64,000 bases of DNA from Lignipirellula cremea. GTDB lineage: Bacteria; Planctomycetota; Planctomycetia; Pirellulales; Pirellulaceae. A program made the translations under genes and the position numbers. The notes below the pieces were generated by a model. The model ran no database searches. It was given only the letters and a program-made list of their open reading frames with translations, and was not told where the DNA came from. Shown here piece by piece: positions 38,109 to 46,377 of this stretch. The stretch spans positions 6,057,001 to 6,121,000 of the forward strand of contig NZ_CP036433.1 of the NCBI RefSeq assembly GCF_007751035.1. Direction: 5' to 3'. How positions within the stretch are numbered: the first letter of the stretch is position 1; the number at the start of each line of letters is the position of its first letter.

Positions 38109-39137
38109 TTACAGCCGGATACGCTGCACCCGATGGTTGTAGCTGTCCAGAATGTGGATGGCCCCCTGGCTGTCAAGCGCCAAAGCCCAGGGCTGGTAGA
38201 GTTCGCCTGGGCGACGACCGCCGACGCCCCAGGCTCCGAGCGATTCTCCCTGCAGGGTAAATTTCTGCACCCGATGATTGCCGAACTCGCACACGTACAC
38301 ATGCCCCTGGCCATCCAGGGCCAGGTCGTACGGGTAACGTAGCTGGCCGATCTCGGCCCCTGCTTCGCCCCAGTGCGCGGTCAGCCGGGCTTCGTCCCCG
38401 CGGGCGTCGAACACCTGGATCCGATGGTTACAGGCATCGGCCGCCCAGATCAGATCGTCGGCGGCGATCGCCAGGTTTTGCGGTCGCACCAGTTGTCCCA
38501 GTTCGACGCCGTGGCCGCCCCACTGGAACAGGAATTCTCCCTGGCCGGTAAACTTCTGCACCCGGTCGTATTCGCCGTATTCGGCCACGTAGTAATCGCC
38601 GCGAGAATCCTGGACGCAATCGGTCACAAAGCCGAACTCGCCCGGCCCATGTCCGGCCACGCCCCCGATGGTGCGATCCTCCAGCAACTCGCCTTGGGGC
38701 GTGTAGAAAAGCACGCGAAAGTAGTGGGTATCGGCGACCATCAGCACCCCTTCCCGGTCAAACGACAGGCCCGATGACTTGCCGTTATAGACCTCGGGCG
38801 TTCGCCAGCCGCGCAGGTATTCGCCGTCGCGAGAGAACACCTGCACCCGGCCAGTCATGTCGACGATGTACAGCTGATCCTGCGCGTCGATGGCGATCGC
38901 CCTGGGCTTTTTCAGCTTGCCGGGCGTCTCTCCGGCCTCGCCCCAGAGCAATTCCAGCTGGCCCGAAGAAGCCTCCGCCTCCACACATCCAGGCATCGTC
39001 CCCAGCGCTACGGCAGCCGCTCCCGCCGCCAGGAACTCCCGTCGTGAACAACGCCTCGACGACGCACCGAGGCCGGGCCGGGGTGCGTGGCGCTCGTTAC
39101 CGGAAAAAGGCCCGCTGGACATGAAGTTTGACATCAC
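38109..39137 (-). CDS. Tat-exported NHL-repeat protein
   Basis: 342 residues. A twin-arginine signal (SRRCSRREFLAAGAAAVAL) precedes a possible lipidated Cys in GTMPGC. The mature part is a beta propeller of about six NHL repeats: KLKKPRAIAIDAQDQLYIVDMTGRVQVF, GQLVRPQNLAIAADDLIWAADACNHRIQVF and GQLRYPYDLALDGQGHVYVCEFGNHRVQKF in part. It is a periplasmic or surface binding scaffold; the ligand is unknown. Extended signal and non-catalytic repeats fit a secreted recognition protein. Convergent with the HDOD gene. Confidence 0.88.
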   Translation of the reverse strand: MMSNFMSSGPFSGNERHAPRPGLGASSRRCSRREFLAAGAAAVALGTMPGCVEAEASSGQLELLWGEAGETPGKLKKPRAIAIDAQDQLYIVDMTGRVQVFSRDGEYLRGWRTPEVYNGKSSGLSFDREGVLMVADTHYFRVLFYTPQGELLEDRTIGGVAGHGPGEFGFVTDCVQDSRGDYYVAEYGEYDRVQKFTGQGEFLFQWGGHGVELGQLVRPQNLAIAADDLIWAADACNHRIQVFDARGDEARLTAHWGEAGAEIGQLRYPYDLALDGQGHVYVCEFGNHRVQKFTLQGESLGAWGVGGRRPGELYQPWALALDSQGAIHILDSYNHRVQRIRL

Positions 39138-39537
39138 CTGCTCAAAGGGAAGCGTCCCTGGTCAGGTATTTATTTTAGACGGCCCAATGCGGTGGAGACA
39201 GCGGGGCGTAAGAGATAAGGAAAAGCAGGTTCAAGAGATAAGGAAAAGCAGGTTCAGCGCAAAGAGAAAGCAGCGCAGACCAAAGTGGCAGGCCGAAAGG
39301 GGCCGGCTGCCGAGAAGTCGCTGAAGATTTGACGCCAGCGAAGCGCGAGCGCGGAGGCCGCGTTGCAGAAAGCACGGACGGCTGGGGAGAGACCGTGCGC
39401 ATGCCAGGTGGCGACGTCTTTGCCTGCAGCGGGAGCAACGCATTCCGGCGCGGAGCTGCCCAATCGTGCAGGCGAGGGCGCCGGGGAGTGCCGGCCATGC
39501 ACCAGGGTGCGGCGGCCAGGGCGGCGCCTCGCGTGCT
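39138..39537. other. Intergenic stretch with a duplicated 23-base unit
   Basis: 400 bases between two minus-strand genes. A 23-base unit is tandemly duplicated at 39210-39232 and 39233-39255. The rest is GC-rich and without a convincing frame; it could be decayed coding sequence but nothing recognisable remains. Confidence 0.45.
39210..39255. repeat. Perfect 23-base tandem duplication
   Basis: Two exact head-to-tail copies (39210-39232 and 39233-39255) beginning AAGAGATAAGG. This is a recent duplication by slippage or unequal crossing; no function is apparent. Confidence 0.85.
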
Positions 39538-40230
39538 TTACACGAAGGCGTTTTCGATGCCGAGTCGGACTTTCATCTCTTCAAAGTCCCGCATGAACCG
39601 CTCGCTGGAGGAGTGGACATGCTCTGCTTCGGTGATGAAACGCATTTCTTCACGAAAGCGGATGTTGTTCCGGCGCAGGATCTCTTCAAACGGAGCGAGC
39701 GGTTCGCCATAGACGAGCAGCATCTTATGCTCGTCAAACTGAACCTCCTGCGGCGTATCCGGATTGAGCACGGCTACGCCGGTGCAGCCGTCGTTCAGCA
39801 GCAGGTCTTCGTAATCGTACAGCAGGCTCTGCAGCACCGGCATGTCGATCGATTCCCGGTACAGGTCGACATGACCCTGGGTGGCGCCATGACTGGTTTC
39901 CAGCACCACGTCGACCTCGTGGCCGAGCGGTCCCAGTAATTCCAGGAACACCTCGAACAACAGATCTTTGGTGGCCGAGGCCATCAGCACGGGGACGGCC
40001 GCCTTGCTCTCTTCGTCGAAGTAACTGTCGCGGCGATAGCCTTGCGTCGGCTTGACCTTGACGTCGTACGAAGGACGCACCGCGTCGGTCAATTCAAAAT
40101 TGTCGTATCGCGTAATCCCCAGATGCGCATCCAGTTCATCTTCCGATAAATGTTCGAAGCTGCTCTGAATGAAAGACGAAGGAGCGCCCTCATGGAACAC
40201 GTTTTTGAAAAATCGCTTCAGGAAGCCCAT
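39538..40230 (-). CDS. Conserved-looking protein of unknown function
   Basis: 230 residues, acidic and without signal peptide or membrane helix. It opens GFLKRFFKNVFHEGAPSS and contains VPVLMASATKDLLFEVFLELLGPLG, then YRESIDMPVLQSLLYDYEDLLLNDGCTGVAVLN and DEHKMLLVYGEPLAPFEEILRRNNI. The composition and ordered alternation of helices and strands show a real folded protein. I do not recognise the family. It is flanked by non-coding DNA on both sides, so it is probably monocistronic. Confidence 0.75.
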   Translation of the reverse strand: MGFLKRFFKNVFHEGAPSSFIQSSFEHLSEDELDAHLGITRYDNFELTDAVRPSYDVKVKPTQGYRRDSYFDEESKAAVPVLMASATKDLLFEVFLELLGPLGHEVDVVLETSHGATQGHVDLYRESIDMPVLQSLLYDYEDLLLNDGCTGVAVLNPDTPQEVQFDEHKMLLVYGEPLAPFEEILRRNNIRFREEMRFITEAEHVHSSSERFMRDFEEMKVRLGIENAFV

Positions 40231-40739
40231 TTCCGACCCCAGGGTGTAATTGCAAGATGTTTCGCGAACTGGTCGAGGGCGCGATGCATCACGGCGAAAA
40301 AGAATCTACAGCAAACCTAGGTCATGCTTCAGACCGGGCAGCCAGCCTGATTCCAGTTTCAACCGGTGCTTTGCGCCATTCTCCAGAATTAACGGAACAA
40401 TCGATACAACCTTCCCTGGCGTAGATCTATTTGCCGGCATCCTCGCGTTCTTCGCGAAGCAGCCCGGTCCGACAAGTCCTCTAAAAATTAAAAAAACTTG
40501 TCGAAATGCCGAGAATCCCTACCTTCGGGTGAATTATAACCATCTGCAAGGACTGTAACATCAGGGGTAATCCCATCTGGCCCGAGATTCCACGACAGCA
40601 GCCCCGACTTCGCGGTGACGGGAAGAGCCTGAAGGCAGCTCATCCGCTACAAGCAATACGACTGCTGGTTCTTTTCTGTTCCGGCAGAAGCCCCAATAAT
40701 AACGGCTGGTTCATCGCTCTTCTCTTGTCCTGGGATCTC
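40231..40739. other. Divergent intergenic region, 509 bases
   Basis: Between the unknown protein (minus) and the transglutaminase-like lipoprotein (plus). An AT-rich tract near 40480-40545 is the likeliest promoter zone, but boxes cannot be assigned with confidence. No RNA gene or repeat is seen. Confidence 0.4.
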
Positions 40740-42311
40740 ATGAACATCTCCTTGCCCCTTGATCGTAACCGCCTGGCTGGTCTCGTTGTGCTGGCAGGCT
40801 GTCTTTTTCCAGGCTGCCAGCCGCAGACGGCGACCAATCCTGCGGCGGAACCATCGGCCAGCGTCGCCCCGCCCGCCGCAGCGGCCCCTGGGGAAGAACG
40901 ATGGGAAGCATTGTTCATGAACGACAGCAAAGTCGGCTACAACCATCTCACCGTCCAAACGTTGACGCGCGATGGGCAGCCGCTGCTGCGTTACCAGGCC
41001 GACTGCGAAATGCGCCTTGTCCGTTTTCGCCAGGCGACCCTCCAGCAGGTTTCTTATTCCTGCCTGGAAACAAAGGACGGCCAGCTGCTGGAATTTGAAA
41101 CGACCCTCAAATCGGGAGAGCAGCCTACCATCACCCAGGGAGTCGTGAAGAACGGCCAGCTGGAGATCGTGACCCGATCCGCCGGCGCGGCGGCGGGCCA
41201 GACCAACACGTTGCCCTGGAAGTCCGAATGGCTCGGCTGTTTTGCCGACCAGGTTTCGCTCCAGAAAAAGCCGATGCAGCCGGGAGAAAAACGCAGCTTC
41301 CACATGCTGCTTCCCATTTTCAACCAGCTTGTCGAGGTGCAACTGACGGCCGACAAAGTCGAATCCACCTTTGTGCTGTCGGAACGGCAGGACCTGCTCC
41401 GCATTGAGACCATTTCCAAATTCCAAGGCGGCGAATTGCGCATGATCCACTGGGCCGACGAACAGGGCGTCGTGCATAAAACGTGGGTGCCCGGCATGAA
41501 TCAAACGTCGTACCTGTCGACCAAGGCCTTTTGCCTGGCGCCGAGCGAAGCAGTCGACTTTGACCTGGGGCTCGATGCGGTGGTGAAGGTCGATGAGAAA
41601 ATCGCGAACCCGCACGCCACCAATCGGATCGTTTATCAGGCCCGGCTGAAGTACGAAGACCCAGCCGAGGTGTTCGTCTCCGGCGGCACGCAGATCGTGG
41701 AGCCGATCGACGAGCACACCGCCCAGATCACCGTGCGCGCGGCCCGCTATCCCTTCCCCGACCTGGGAGAGCAGACGCCGCCCACGCCGGAGGACCTGGC
41801 GCCCAACAGCGTGATTCAAAGCGATGATCCCCGCGTGCTGAAGCTGGCCGGACAGGTCGCGCCCGAGGAGACCGACCCCTGGCTGACCGCGGTCGCGCTG
41901 GAGAGCTCCGTCAAAAAGCTGATTACGAAAAAGAATTTTAAACAGGCCTTCGCCACCGCCGCGGAGGTCGCCGAAAACGGCGAAGGCGACTGCACCGAAC
42001 ACGCGGTGCTGCTGGCGGCCCTGTGCCGGGCCCGCCAGATTCCCGCCAGGGTGGCGATGGGACTGATTTTCCTGCCCGACGCCCAGGGCTTTGCCTATCA
42101 CATGTGGACCGAAGTCTGGGTCCATGAGCAATGGGTTCCGCTCGACGCCACCCTGGGACAAGGCGGCATCGGGGCGGCCCATATCAAGATTGCCCATGCC
42201 AGCCTGAATGGTTCCGGCGCGTATGCGGCCTTTTTACCGGTCGTCCGGGTGTTAGGACAGCTAGAGCTGGAAATAAAAGAAGTGGAACAGGTTACGCCGC
42301 AAGGGAGGTAG
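40740..42311 (+). CDS. Transglutaminase-like lipoprotein
   Basis: 523 residues from the ATG at 40740, which starts a lipoprotein signal ending LFPGC (Cys26). A Pro/Ala-rich spacer leads to a beta-rich region of about 330 residues. The C-terminal papain-like transglutaminase core has Cys418 (GEGDCTEHAVLLAALCR), His454 (YHMWTEVWV) and Asp469 (WVPLDATLG), a complete catalytic triad. Bacterial members are usually cysteine proteases, peptide hydrolases or cross-linking enzymes of the envelope. It is 382 bases upstream of the ubiquitin-like operon on the same strand; a shared transcript is possible but not shown. Confidence 0.88.
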   Translation: MNISLPLDRNRLAGLVVLAGCLFPGCQPQTATNPAAEPSASVAPPAAAAPGEERWEALFMNDSKVGYNHLTVQTLTRDGQPLLRYQADCEMRLVRFRQATLQQVSYSCLETKDGQLLEFETTLKSGEQPTITQGVVKNGQLEIVTRSAGAAAGQTNTLPWKSEWLGCFADQVSLQKKPMQPGEKRSFHMLLPIFNQLVEVQLTADKVESTFVLSERQDLLRIETISKFQGGELRMIHWADEQGVVHKTWVPGMNQTSYLSTKAFCLAPSEAVDFDLGLDAVVKVDEKIANPHATNRIVYQARLKYEDPAEVFVSGGTQIVEPIDEHTAQITVRAARYPFPDLGEQTPPTPEDLAPNSVIQSDDPRVLKLAGQVAPEETDPWLTAVALESSVKKLITKKNFKQAFATAAEVAENGEGDCTEHAVLLAALCRARQIPARVAMGLIFLPDAQGFAYHMWTEVWVHEQWVPLDATLGQGGIGAAHIKIAHASLNGSGAYAAFLPVVRVLGQLELEIKEVEQVTPQGR

Positions 42312-42693
42312 AAAACCGCCCCCAAATTCCTTTAAGATGTTTACCAGGCAGACGAATACTCTAATATAAGGGAACGCGTCGGACGACGCAGACGGCTGTC
42401 CGCATACGTGCAGGGCAGACTGTTTCGCGGCTCCTGATTCGCAGACCCGGCAGTTTCCAACGTAAGTCCTGGGCAATTCATTCCTGGGAGATCCTTGCCG
42501 AAAGCAGTTCTGGCTGGCAGAGACAACCACCAGGTCCGCCAAAGCAACCACACAAGAGCAAGCCAAAACCTGGCAAGTAAAAGGCAACATCAGGCGGTCC
42601 GCCGCGTCGCCCATGTTTGAATGTGCGTGATAGTCAAGGATTCGGTTTCACGAGTCTATTCTCGATCTTCTTTTTAATCCGAGGGAGTCGCCG
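42312..42693. promoter_or_regulatory. Upstream region of the ubiquitin-like operon
   Basis: 382 bases with no protein-like frame and no terminator hairpin after the lipoprotein gene. The 60 bases before the Ubl start are AT-richer than average. The ribosome site GAGGGAG (42681-42687) is clear. The operon promoter is probably here, though I cannot name its boxes. Confidence 0.35.
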
Positions 42694-42990
42694 ATGGCCG
42701 ACACGGAGCAACGTCAAGGAACGCGCGTCACCTTTCTTGACCAGACCGGCGCGAAGAGCGTGGATGCGGTCATCGCTGACAGCGTCAGCGTGAAACGCAT
42801 TCTGCCCAACATCATCACCAAAATGAACCTGCCCGTGATGGGCCCCGATGGGCAGCCGATGAGTTACAGCCTGGACCACAAAGAAGGCGGCAAGCGACTG
42901 CGCGAAGATGAAACCCTGCCGACCGCCGGCGTGAACGACGGCGACCACCTGATCGTCTATCCGGAAATCGTCGCCGGCGCCGCCCTTTAG
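42694..42990 (+). CDS. Ubiquitin-like beta-grasp protein (EsaB/YukD-like)
   Basis: 98 residues, ATG preceded by GAGGGAG at six bases. The pattern is that of a ubiquitin-like fold: first hairpin VTFLDQTGAKSVDAVIADS, helix VSVKRILPNIITKMNLP, then SYSLDHKEGGKRLREDETLPTAGVNDGDHLIVYPEI, where the DGD-hydrophobic end strand matches EsaB/YukD-type Ubls. It would be the modifier of the E1-E2-JAB cassette that follows. Oddly, the C terminus is VAGAAL, with no terminal di-glycine; the only glycine near the end is Gly95, three residues from the end. It could need trimming by the JAB protein, or act non-covalently. First gene of the operon. Confidence 0.85.
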   Translation: MADTEQRQGTRVTFLDQTGAKSVDAVIADSVSVKRILPNIITKMNLPVMGPDGQPMSYSLDHKEGGKRLREDETLPTAGVNDGDHLIVYPEIVAGAAL

Positions 42991-43042
42991 GCCCATCGGA
43001 AAGGCGCTTGTTTCCCCTTGTTTTATGCGGAAGGAAGTTACC

Positions 43043-43687
43043 ATGCGGGAGTCGCCTCGGATCCGTCGTTTGCGCAGCGACTTCCGGTCTGTCTCCGCTT
43101 TGCGTGCCGACAGTTCGATTCTGGAATTTGAAACAGAAGGCGACCCGCCGGAACATTACACGCTCCGTTTTCTGGGCCGCGGCCTGTCCCGTCCCCGACA
43201 AGAGGTCGTCGCGCAGGATATCCATATGGTCAGCGTGGGGCTGGGGGCCGGTTATCCGCGCATGATCCCCGATCTGACCTGGCGGACGCCCATCTTCCAT
43301 CCCAACATTTCCGGGTCGGGCGTGGTCTGCCTGGGCGGCTATGGCTCCCACTGGGTGCCTGCGGTCGGCCTGGATGACCTGTGCGTCATGCTGTGGGATA
43401 TGATCCGCTACCAGAATTTTGATATTGAGAGTCCCTACAATCGCGAGGCGGCGGCCTGGGCCAGGGCCCAGACCACCTACCGCCTGCCGATGGACGCTCG
43501 TCCCTTGCGCGACAAACTGGCCCGTATCCCGCCCGAGCAAAGGGTTCCCCAGAATTCCCCGTCTCGCCAGGCCGACGTACTGTTCCTGGAAGACCCGTCC
43601 CCCGGCAGCGGCGACAGTTCGGAAGTGGAAGTGATCGATGTGGAACTGGTTGATTCCGATGACAACGACATCCTGTTCATCGAGTAA
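43043..43687 (+). CDS. E2-like ubiquitin-conjugating enzyme
   Basis: 214 residues from the ATG at 43043, which has AAGGAAG five bases upstream; an ATG at 43025 lacks a site. Residues 1-145 are a full UBC fold: an N-terminal helix (PRIRRLRSDF), YPRMIPDLTWRTPIFHPNI, HPN at 86-88, the catalytic Cys96 eight residues later (GVVCLGG), Trp104-Pro106, and SPYNREAAAW (130-139). Spacing and motifs match eukaryotic E2 enzymes. The tail (170-214) is acidic with hydrophobic pairs (SEVEVIDVELVDSDDND), resembling SUMO-interacting motifs. It would take the Ubl from E1 and pass it to a target. Seven bases separate it from the JAB gene. Confidence 0.9.
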   Translation: MRESPRIRRLRSDFRSVSALRADSSILEFETEGDPPEHYTLRFLGRGLSRPRQEVVAQDIHMVSVGLGAGYPRMIPDLTWRTPIFHPNISGSGVVCLGGYGSHWVPAVGLDDLCVMLWDMIRYQNFDIESPYNREAAAWARAQTTYRLPMDARPLRDKLARIPPEQRVPQNSPSRQADVLFLEDPSPGSGDSSEVEVIDVELVDSDDNDILFIE

Positions 43688-43693
43688 CCGCCG

Positions 43694-44221
43694 ATGATCG
43701 CCGCCACCGCCAAACCGGTTCCCGGCCCCGACCAGGGCGACCAGGTCAAGGCGATCGGCGCGCTCAACGCCAGTGCTCCGCCGATCTTCCTGCATGAGTC
43801 GGTGCTTGAAGAGATCCTGGACTATTCGCACGGCGATTTGCAACGCGAACAGGGCGGCTTCCTGGTCGGCGATCTGTACGAGGATCGCCAGAAACAGTAC
43901 GTCGAGGTCCGCCATTTCTGCGCCGCGACCCAGGCCCGGTCGCACGCTGCTTCGTTCACATTTACCCACGAAACCTGGTCCGCGGCCCAGCGCGACATCG
44001 ACCGCCGCTTTCCTGGCGAACGGATCGTCGGCTGGCATCATACGCATCCCGACCTGGGCGTTTTTCTGTCCGGCTACGACCGGTTCATCCATCGGAACTT
44101 CTTCGCCCAGCCGTGGGAATCGGCCCTGGTGGTCGATCCGCTCCGGCAGGAATTCGGCTTCTTCCAGTGGCTCGACGGCGAGATTGTGTCGTGCGGCTTT
44201 GTTTGTGTGTATGGAAAATGA
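43694..44221 (+). CDS. JAB/JAMM metalloprotease (deubiquitinase-like)
   Basis: 175 residues. The MPN+ zinc site is intact: Glu52 (QREQGGFLVG), then His116, His118, Ser126 and Asp129 in WHHTHPDLGVFLSGYD, the HxHx7SxxD signature. The fold is otherwise a compact JAB core with no extra domains. In related cassettes such enzymes remove residues from the Ubl C terminus or cleave Ubl from targets. Here, a Ubl ending VAGAAL makes the trimming role worth testing. The stop overlaps the next small frame as ATGA (44218-44221). Confidence 0.9.
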   Translation: MIAATAKPVPGPDQGDQVKAIGALNASAPPIFLHESVLEEILDYSHGDLQREQGGFLVGDLYEDRQKQYVEVRHFCAATQARSHAASFTFTHETWSAAQRDIDRRFPGERIVGWHHTHPDLGVFLSGYDRFIHRNFFAQPWESALVVDPLRQEFGFFQWLDGEIVSCGFVCVYGK

Positions 44222-44307
44222 ACCCGCCGACCTCCCGGCCGAATGTGCAGCCGCCTGATCACGGCCGCCGTTTCCCCTTTAATATGGAAAGCCAGACTCC
44301 CGAATGA
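44218..44307 (+). CDS. Small 29-codon frame joining the JAB and E1 genes
   Basis: A 29-residue reading frame, MNPPTSRPNVQPPDHGR to the C terminus NMESQTPE, fills the entire gap between the JAB and E1 genes. Its start overlaps the JAB stop as ATGA, and its stop overlaps the E1 start as ATGA (44304-44307). Such double coupling usually marks translated genes, and there is no other good ribosome site for E1. The peptide is Pro/Arg-rich and probably disordered. It may be a linker frame that only keeps ribosomes moving, or a real small subunit. The chance of both overlaps by accident is modest but not negligible. Confidence 0.5.
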   Translation: MNPPTSRPNVQPPDHGRRFPFNMESQTPE

Positions 44308-45473
44308 CGCGCGACACGCTCTATATCGATGACGAAGACCGTTACTCCCGGCTGCGGCTGATTGCCTGGTGGGACCAGGACAAACTCACCGCCGCCCGCG
44401 TCCTGGTCGTCGGCGCTGGCGCCCTGGGGAACGAAGTGCTAAAAAACCTGGCCCTGCTGGGCGTTGGCCAGGTAACGGTTGTCGACTTCGACAAAATCGA
44501 AGACACCAACCTGACCCGTTCCGTGCTGTTTCGCGCCCGGGATCGCGGGCTGTCGAAGGCGATCGCCGCCGCCGCCGCAATGGCCGATATGAACCCCGAC
44601 ACGCATGTCGACGCGCTCGACGCCAACATTATCACCGAGGTTGGCCTGGGCGTTTTTGCCGACGCCGATGTCGTGATTGGCTGCCTGGATAACCGCGAAG
44701 CGCGGCTGTGGGTCAATCGCTGTTGCTGGAAGGTTGGTACGCCCTGGGTCGACGGCGGCATCCAGGAGATCAACGGCGTCGCCAAGGTTTTCGTCCCGCC
44801 CGACGGCGCCTGTTATGAGTGCGCCATGACCGAGAACGACTATCGCCTGATCAACCTGCGGTACAGCTGCCCCTTGCTGCGCAGGGAAGATCTCCTGGCC
44901 GGCAAGGTGCCCACGGCGCCGACGATCGCTTCGATGATTGGCGGTCTGCAGACGCAGGAGGCGCTCAAGCTGATCCACGGCATGCCAGTCGACGAAGGCC
45001 ACGCCCTGGTATTTAACGGCGCCGCCAACCAGTTCTACAAAACGCGTTATCCGCACCGGGAAGACTGCCTCAGCCACGATACCTGGCCGACGCCGATCGA
45101 ACTGCCGCTGTCGGCCGACAATACAGCCGCCGAACTGTTCGCCGCCGCCGCCCCGCACTTCGAGGAAGGAACCGCCCTGGAGCTGCACCTGGAACGCGAC
45201 CTGATCCTGGACCTGTACTGCGGGAAGTGCGATCAACGGCAGCGGATGATGAAGGCCCAGCTCTCCGTCAGCATGCGCGACGCGGCCTGTCCCACCTGTG
45301 GTGAGACGGGGAAACCGAACATGGTGCATGCGGTCGCCGCTAACTCGCCGCTGGTGGAAGAAAAGCTCCGCTCGCTCGGCATCCCGCCGTACGATATCGT
45401 CCGCATCACCAGCCCCACGGCCGAACAGGTGTTCCTGCTGGCCGCCGATCGTCCGGCCAGGCGACCGGCTTAG
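44304..45473 (+). CDS. ThiF/E1-like Ubl-activating enzyme with C-terminal zinc ribbon
   Basis: 389 residues. The adenylation domain has VLVVGAGALGNEV (GxGxxG at 37-42), DFDKIEDTNLTR (61-72), the Lys85 in GLSKA and Asp129 in GCLDNREAR, as in MoeB, ThiF and eukaryotic E1s. CYEC (170-173) is one half of the usual zinc site. Cys189 in RYSCPLL is at the place of the candidate thioester cysteine. The C-terminal 140 residues add CGKC (306-309) and CPTC (329-332), an extra zinc ribbon not seen in MoeB. It would adenylate the Ubl C terminus and load the E2. Start overlaps the previous frame as ATGA. Confidence 0.92.
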   Translation: MTRDTLYIDDEDRYSRLRLIAWWDQDKLTAARVLVVGAGALGNEVLKNLALLGVGQVTVVDFDKIEDTNLTRSVLFRARDRGLSKAIAAAAAMADMNPDTHVDALDANIITEVGLGVFADADVVIGCLDNREARLWVNRCCWKVGTPWVDGGIQEINGVAKVFVPPDGACYECAMTENDYRLINLRYSCPLLRREDLLAGKVPTAPTIASMIGGLQTQEALKLIHGMPVDEGHALVFNGAANQFYKTRYPHREDCLSHDTWPTPIELPLSADNTAAELFAAAAPHFEEGTALELHLERDLILDLYCGKCDQRQRMMKAQLSVSMRDAACPTCGETGKPNMVHAVAANSPLVEEKLRSLGIPPYDIVRITSPTAEQVFLLAADRPARRPA

Positions 45474-45479
45474 AACGGT

Positions 45480-46172
45480 TCAAAAGGGTGCGGTTGCGCC
45501 GTCTTCTACGTCGCTCTGGTTTTCCTCATTGCGCTGGCGTTCCTCATTGCGCTGGCGTTCCTCTTCACGCTTCCGTTCTTCCTGAAGATGGAACGCACGG
45601 AAGGGGTTTTCGAGCGGCGCCCCGTCCTTCGCCCCTGCCCTGTTCGATCCAGCAGGGCCTCGCGGTGTTTCGGGCTCGCCTGATTTCGGGAGTCGCCCCC
45701 CCAGTCCCACGCGGGTGGCGTTACTCTTGCGCAGGACGGCTGCGATCTTCCTCTGCAGCTCAATCCGCCGCTCGATCTGACGGCGGCGATCTTCCTCCGC
45801 ATTACCGGTCATGGCAGCCGCCTCTTCGGATTTGGCCTCTTCCACAAGGGCGGCGATTTCCAACTGCGTCAGAATGGGCAGTTGACCCAGCAGTTGACCC
45901 GGTTCCTGCTGCTGTTCCTGCTGGAAATTCAGATTCTGCATCTGGCCGAGCATCTGCTCCCGGCGGAGGCGTTCCTGCTCCGCCTGTTCGCTCTGGAGTC
46001 GGCCCAGCGAAAACAGCATCGTCGGCAGGCCTGTCAGGATCGAGATACCCATAATCCAGAAAAACAACTTTGCCACACGAGCGCCGCTGAAACCCGTTTC
46101 CTGCTGCTGGGGATTCGGGAGCCGATATTTTTCGACCGCATCAAGATTGGGCCGGGAGTGCAAATCAGACAT
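45480..46172 (-). CDS. Single-helix membrane protein with Gln/Glu-rich cytoplasmic-type tail (paralogue 2)
   Basis: 230 residues from the ATG at 46172 (GAGGAT upstream). The opening MSDLHSRPNLDAVEKY and the hydrophobic LFFWIMGISILTGLPTMLFSLG match the neighbour at 46378. After the helix comes a long charged region (LQSEQAEQERLRREQ, then EEDRRRQIERRIELQRKIAAVLR), predicted coiled coil, and a tail of NEERQRNEENQSD repeats. No function is known. It converges on the E1 gene with only six bases between the stops. It is an unlikely transporter; it looks like an anchored scaffold. Confidence 0.75.
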   Translation of the reverse strand: MSDLHSRPNLDAVEKYRLPNPQQQETGFSGARVAKLFFWIMGISILTGLPTMLFSLGRLQSEQAEQERLRREQMLGQMQNLNFQQEQQQEPGQLLGQLPILTQLEIAALVEEAKSEEAAAMTGNAEEDRRRQIERRIELQRKIAAVLRKSNATRVGLGGRLPKSGEPETPRGPAGSNRAGAKDGAPLENPFRAFHLQEERKREEERQRNEERQRNEENQSDVEDGATAPF

Positions 46173-46377
46173 CAAATCAATCCTCAGCAAGCGGCGAATG
46201 CAAGAGTGCGCAGACGAAGATATTCAGCGGGCGACGCCAATGCCCTGGCGCCCGACTCTGGCAAGAAAACTACAGCCCTCAAAGAAACGAATGGTTGTAC
46301 TCTAACGTTCCGCATTACCAGAATCAACTCGCTGCCGGGCCACGCGAATCGCCCGTTCATGCAGGATGCGGCCGGCG

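Noticed and set aside
44113..44307. 64-codon frame overlapping the JAB end
   Set aside because: Most of it lies inside the JAB gene in another frame. Only its last 29 codons, from the ATG at 44218, match the gap and are kept as a possible small gene.
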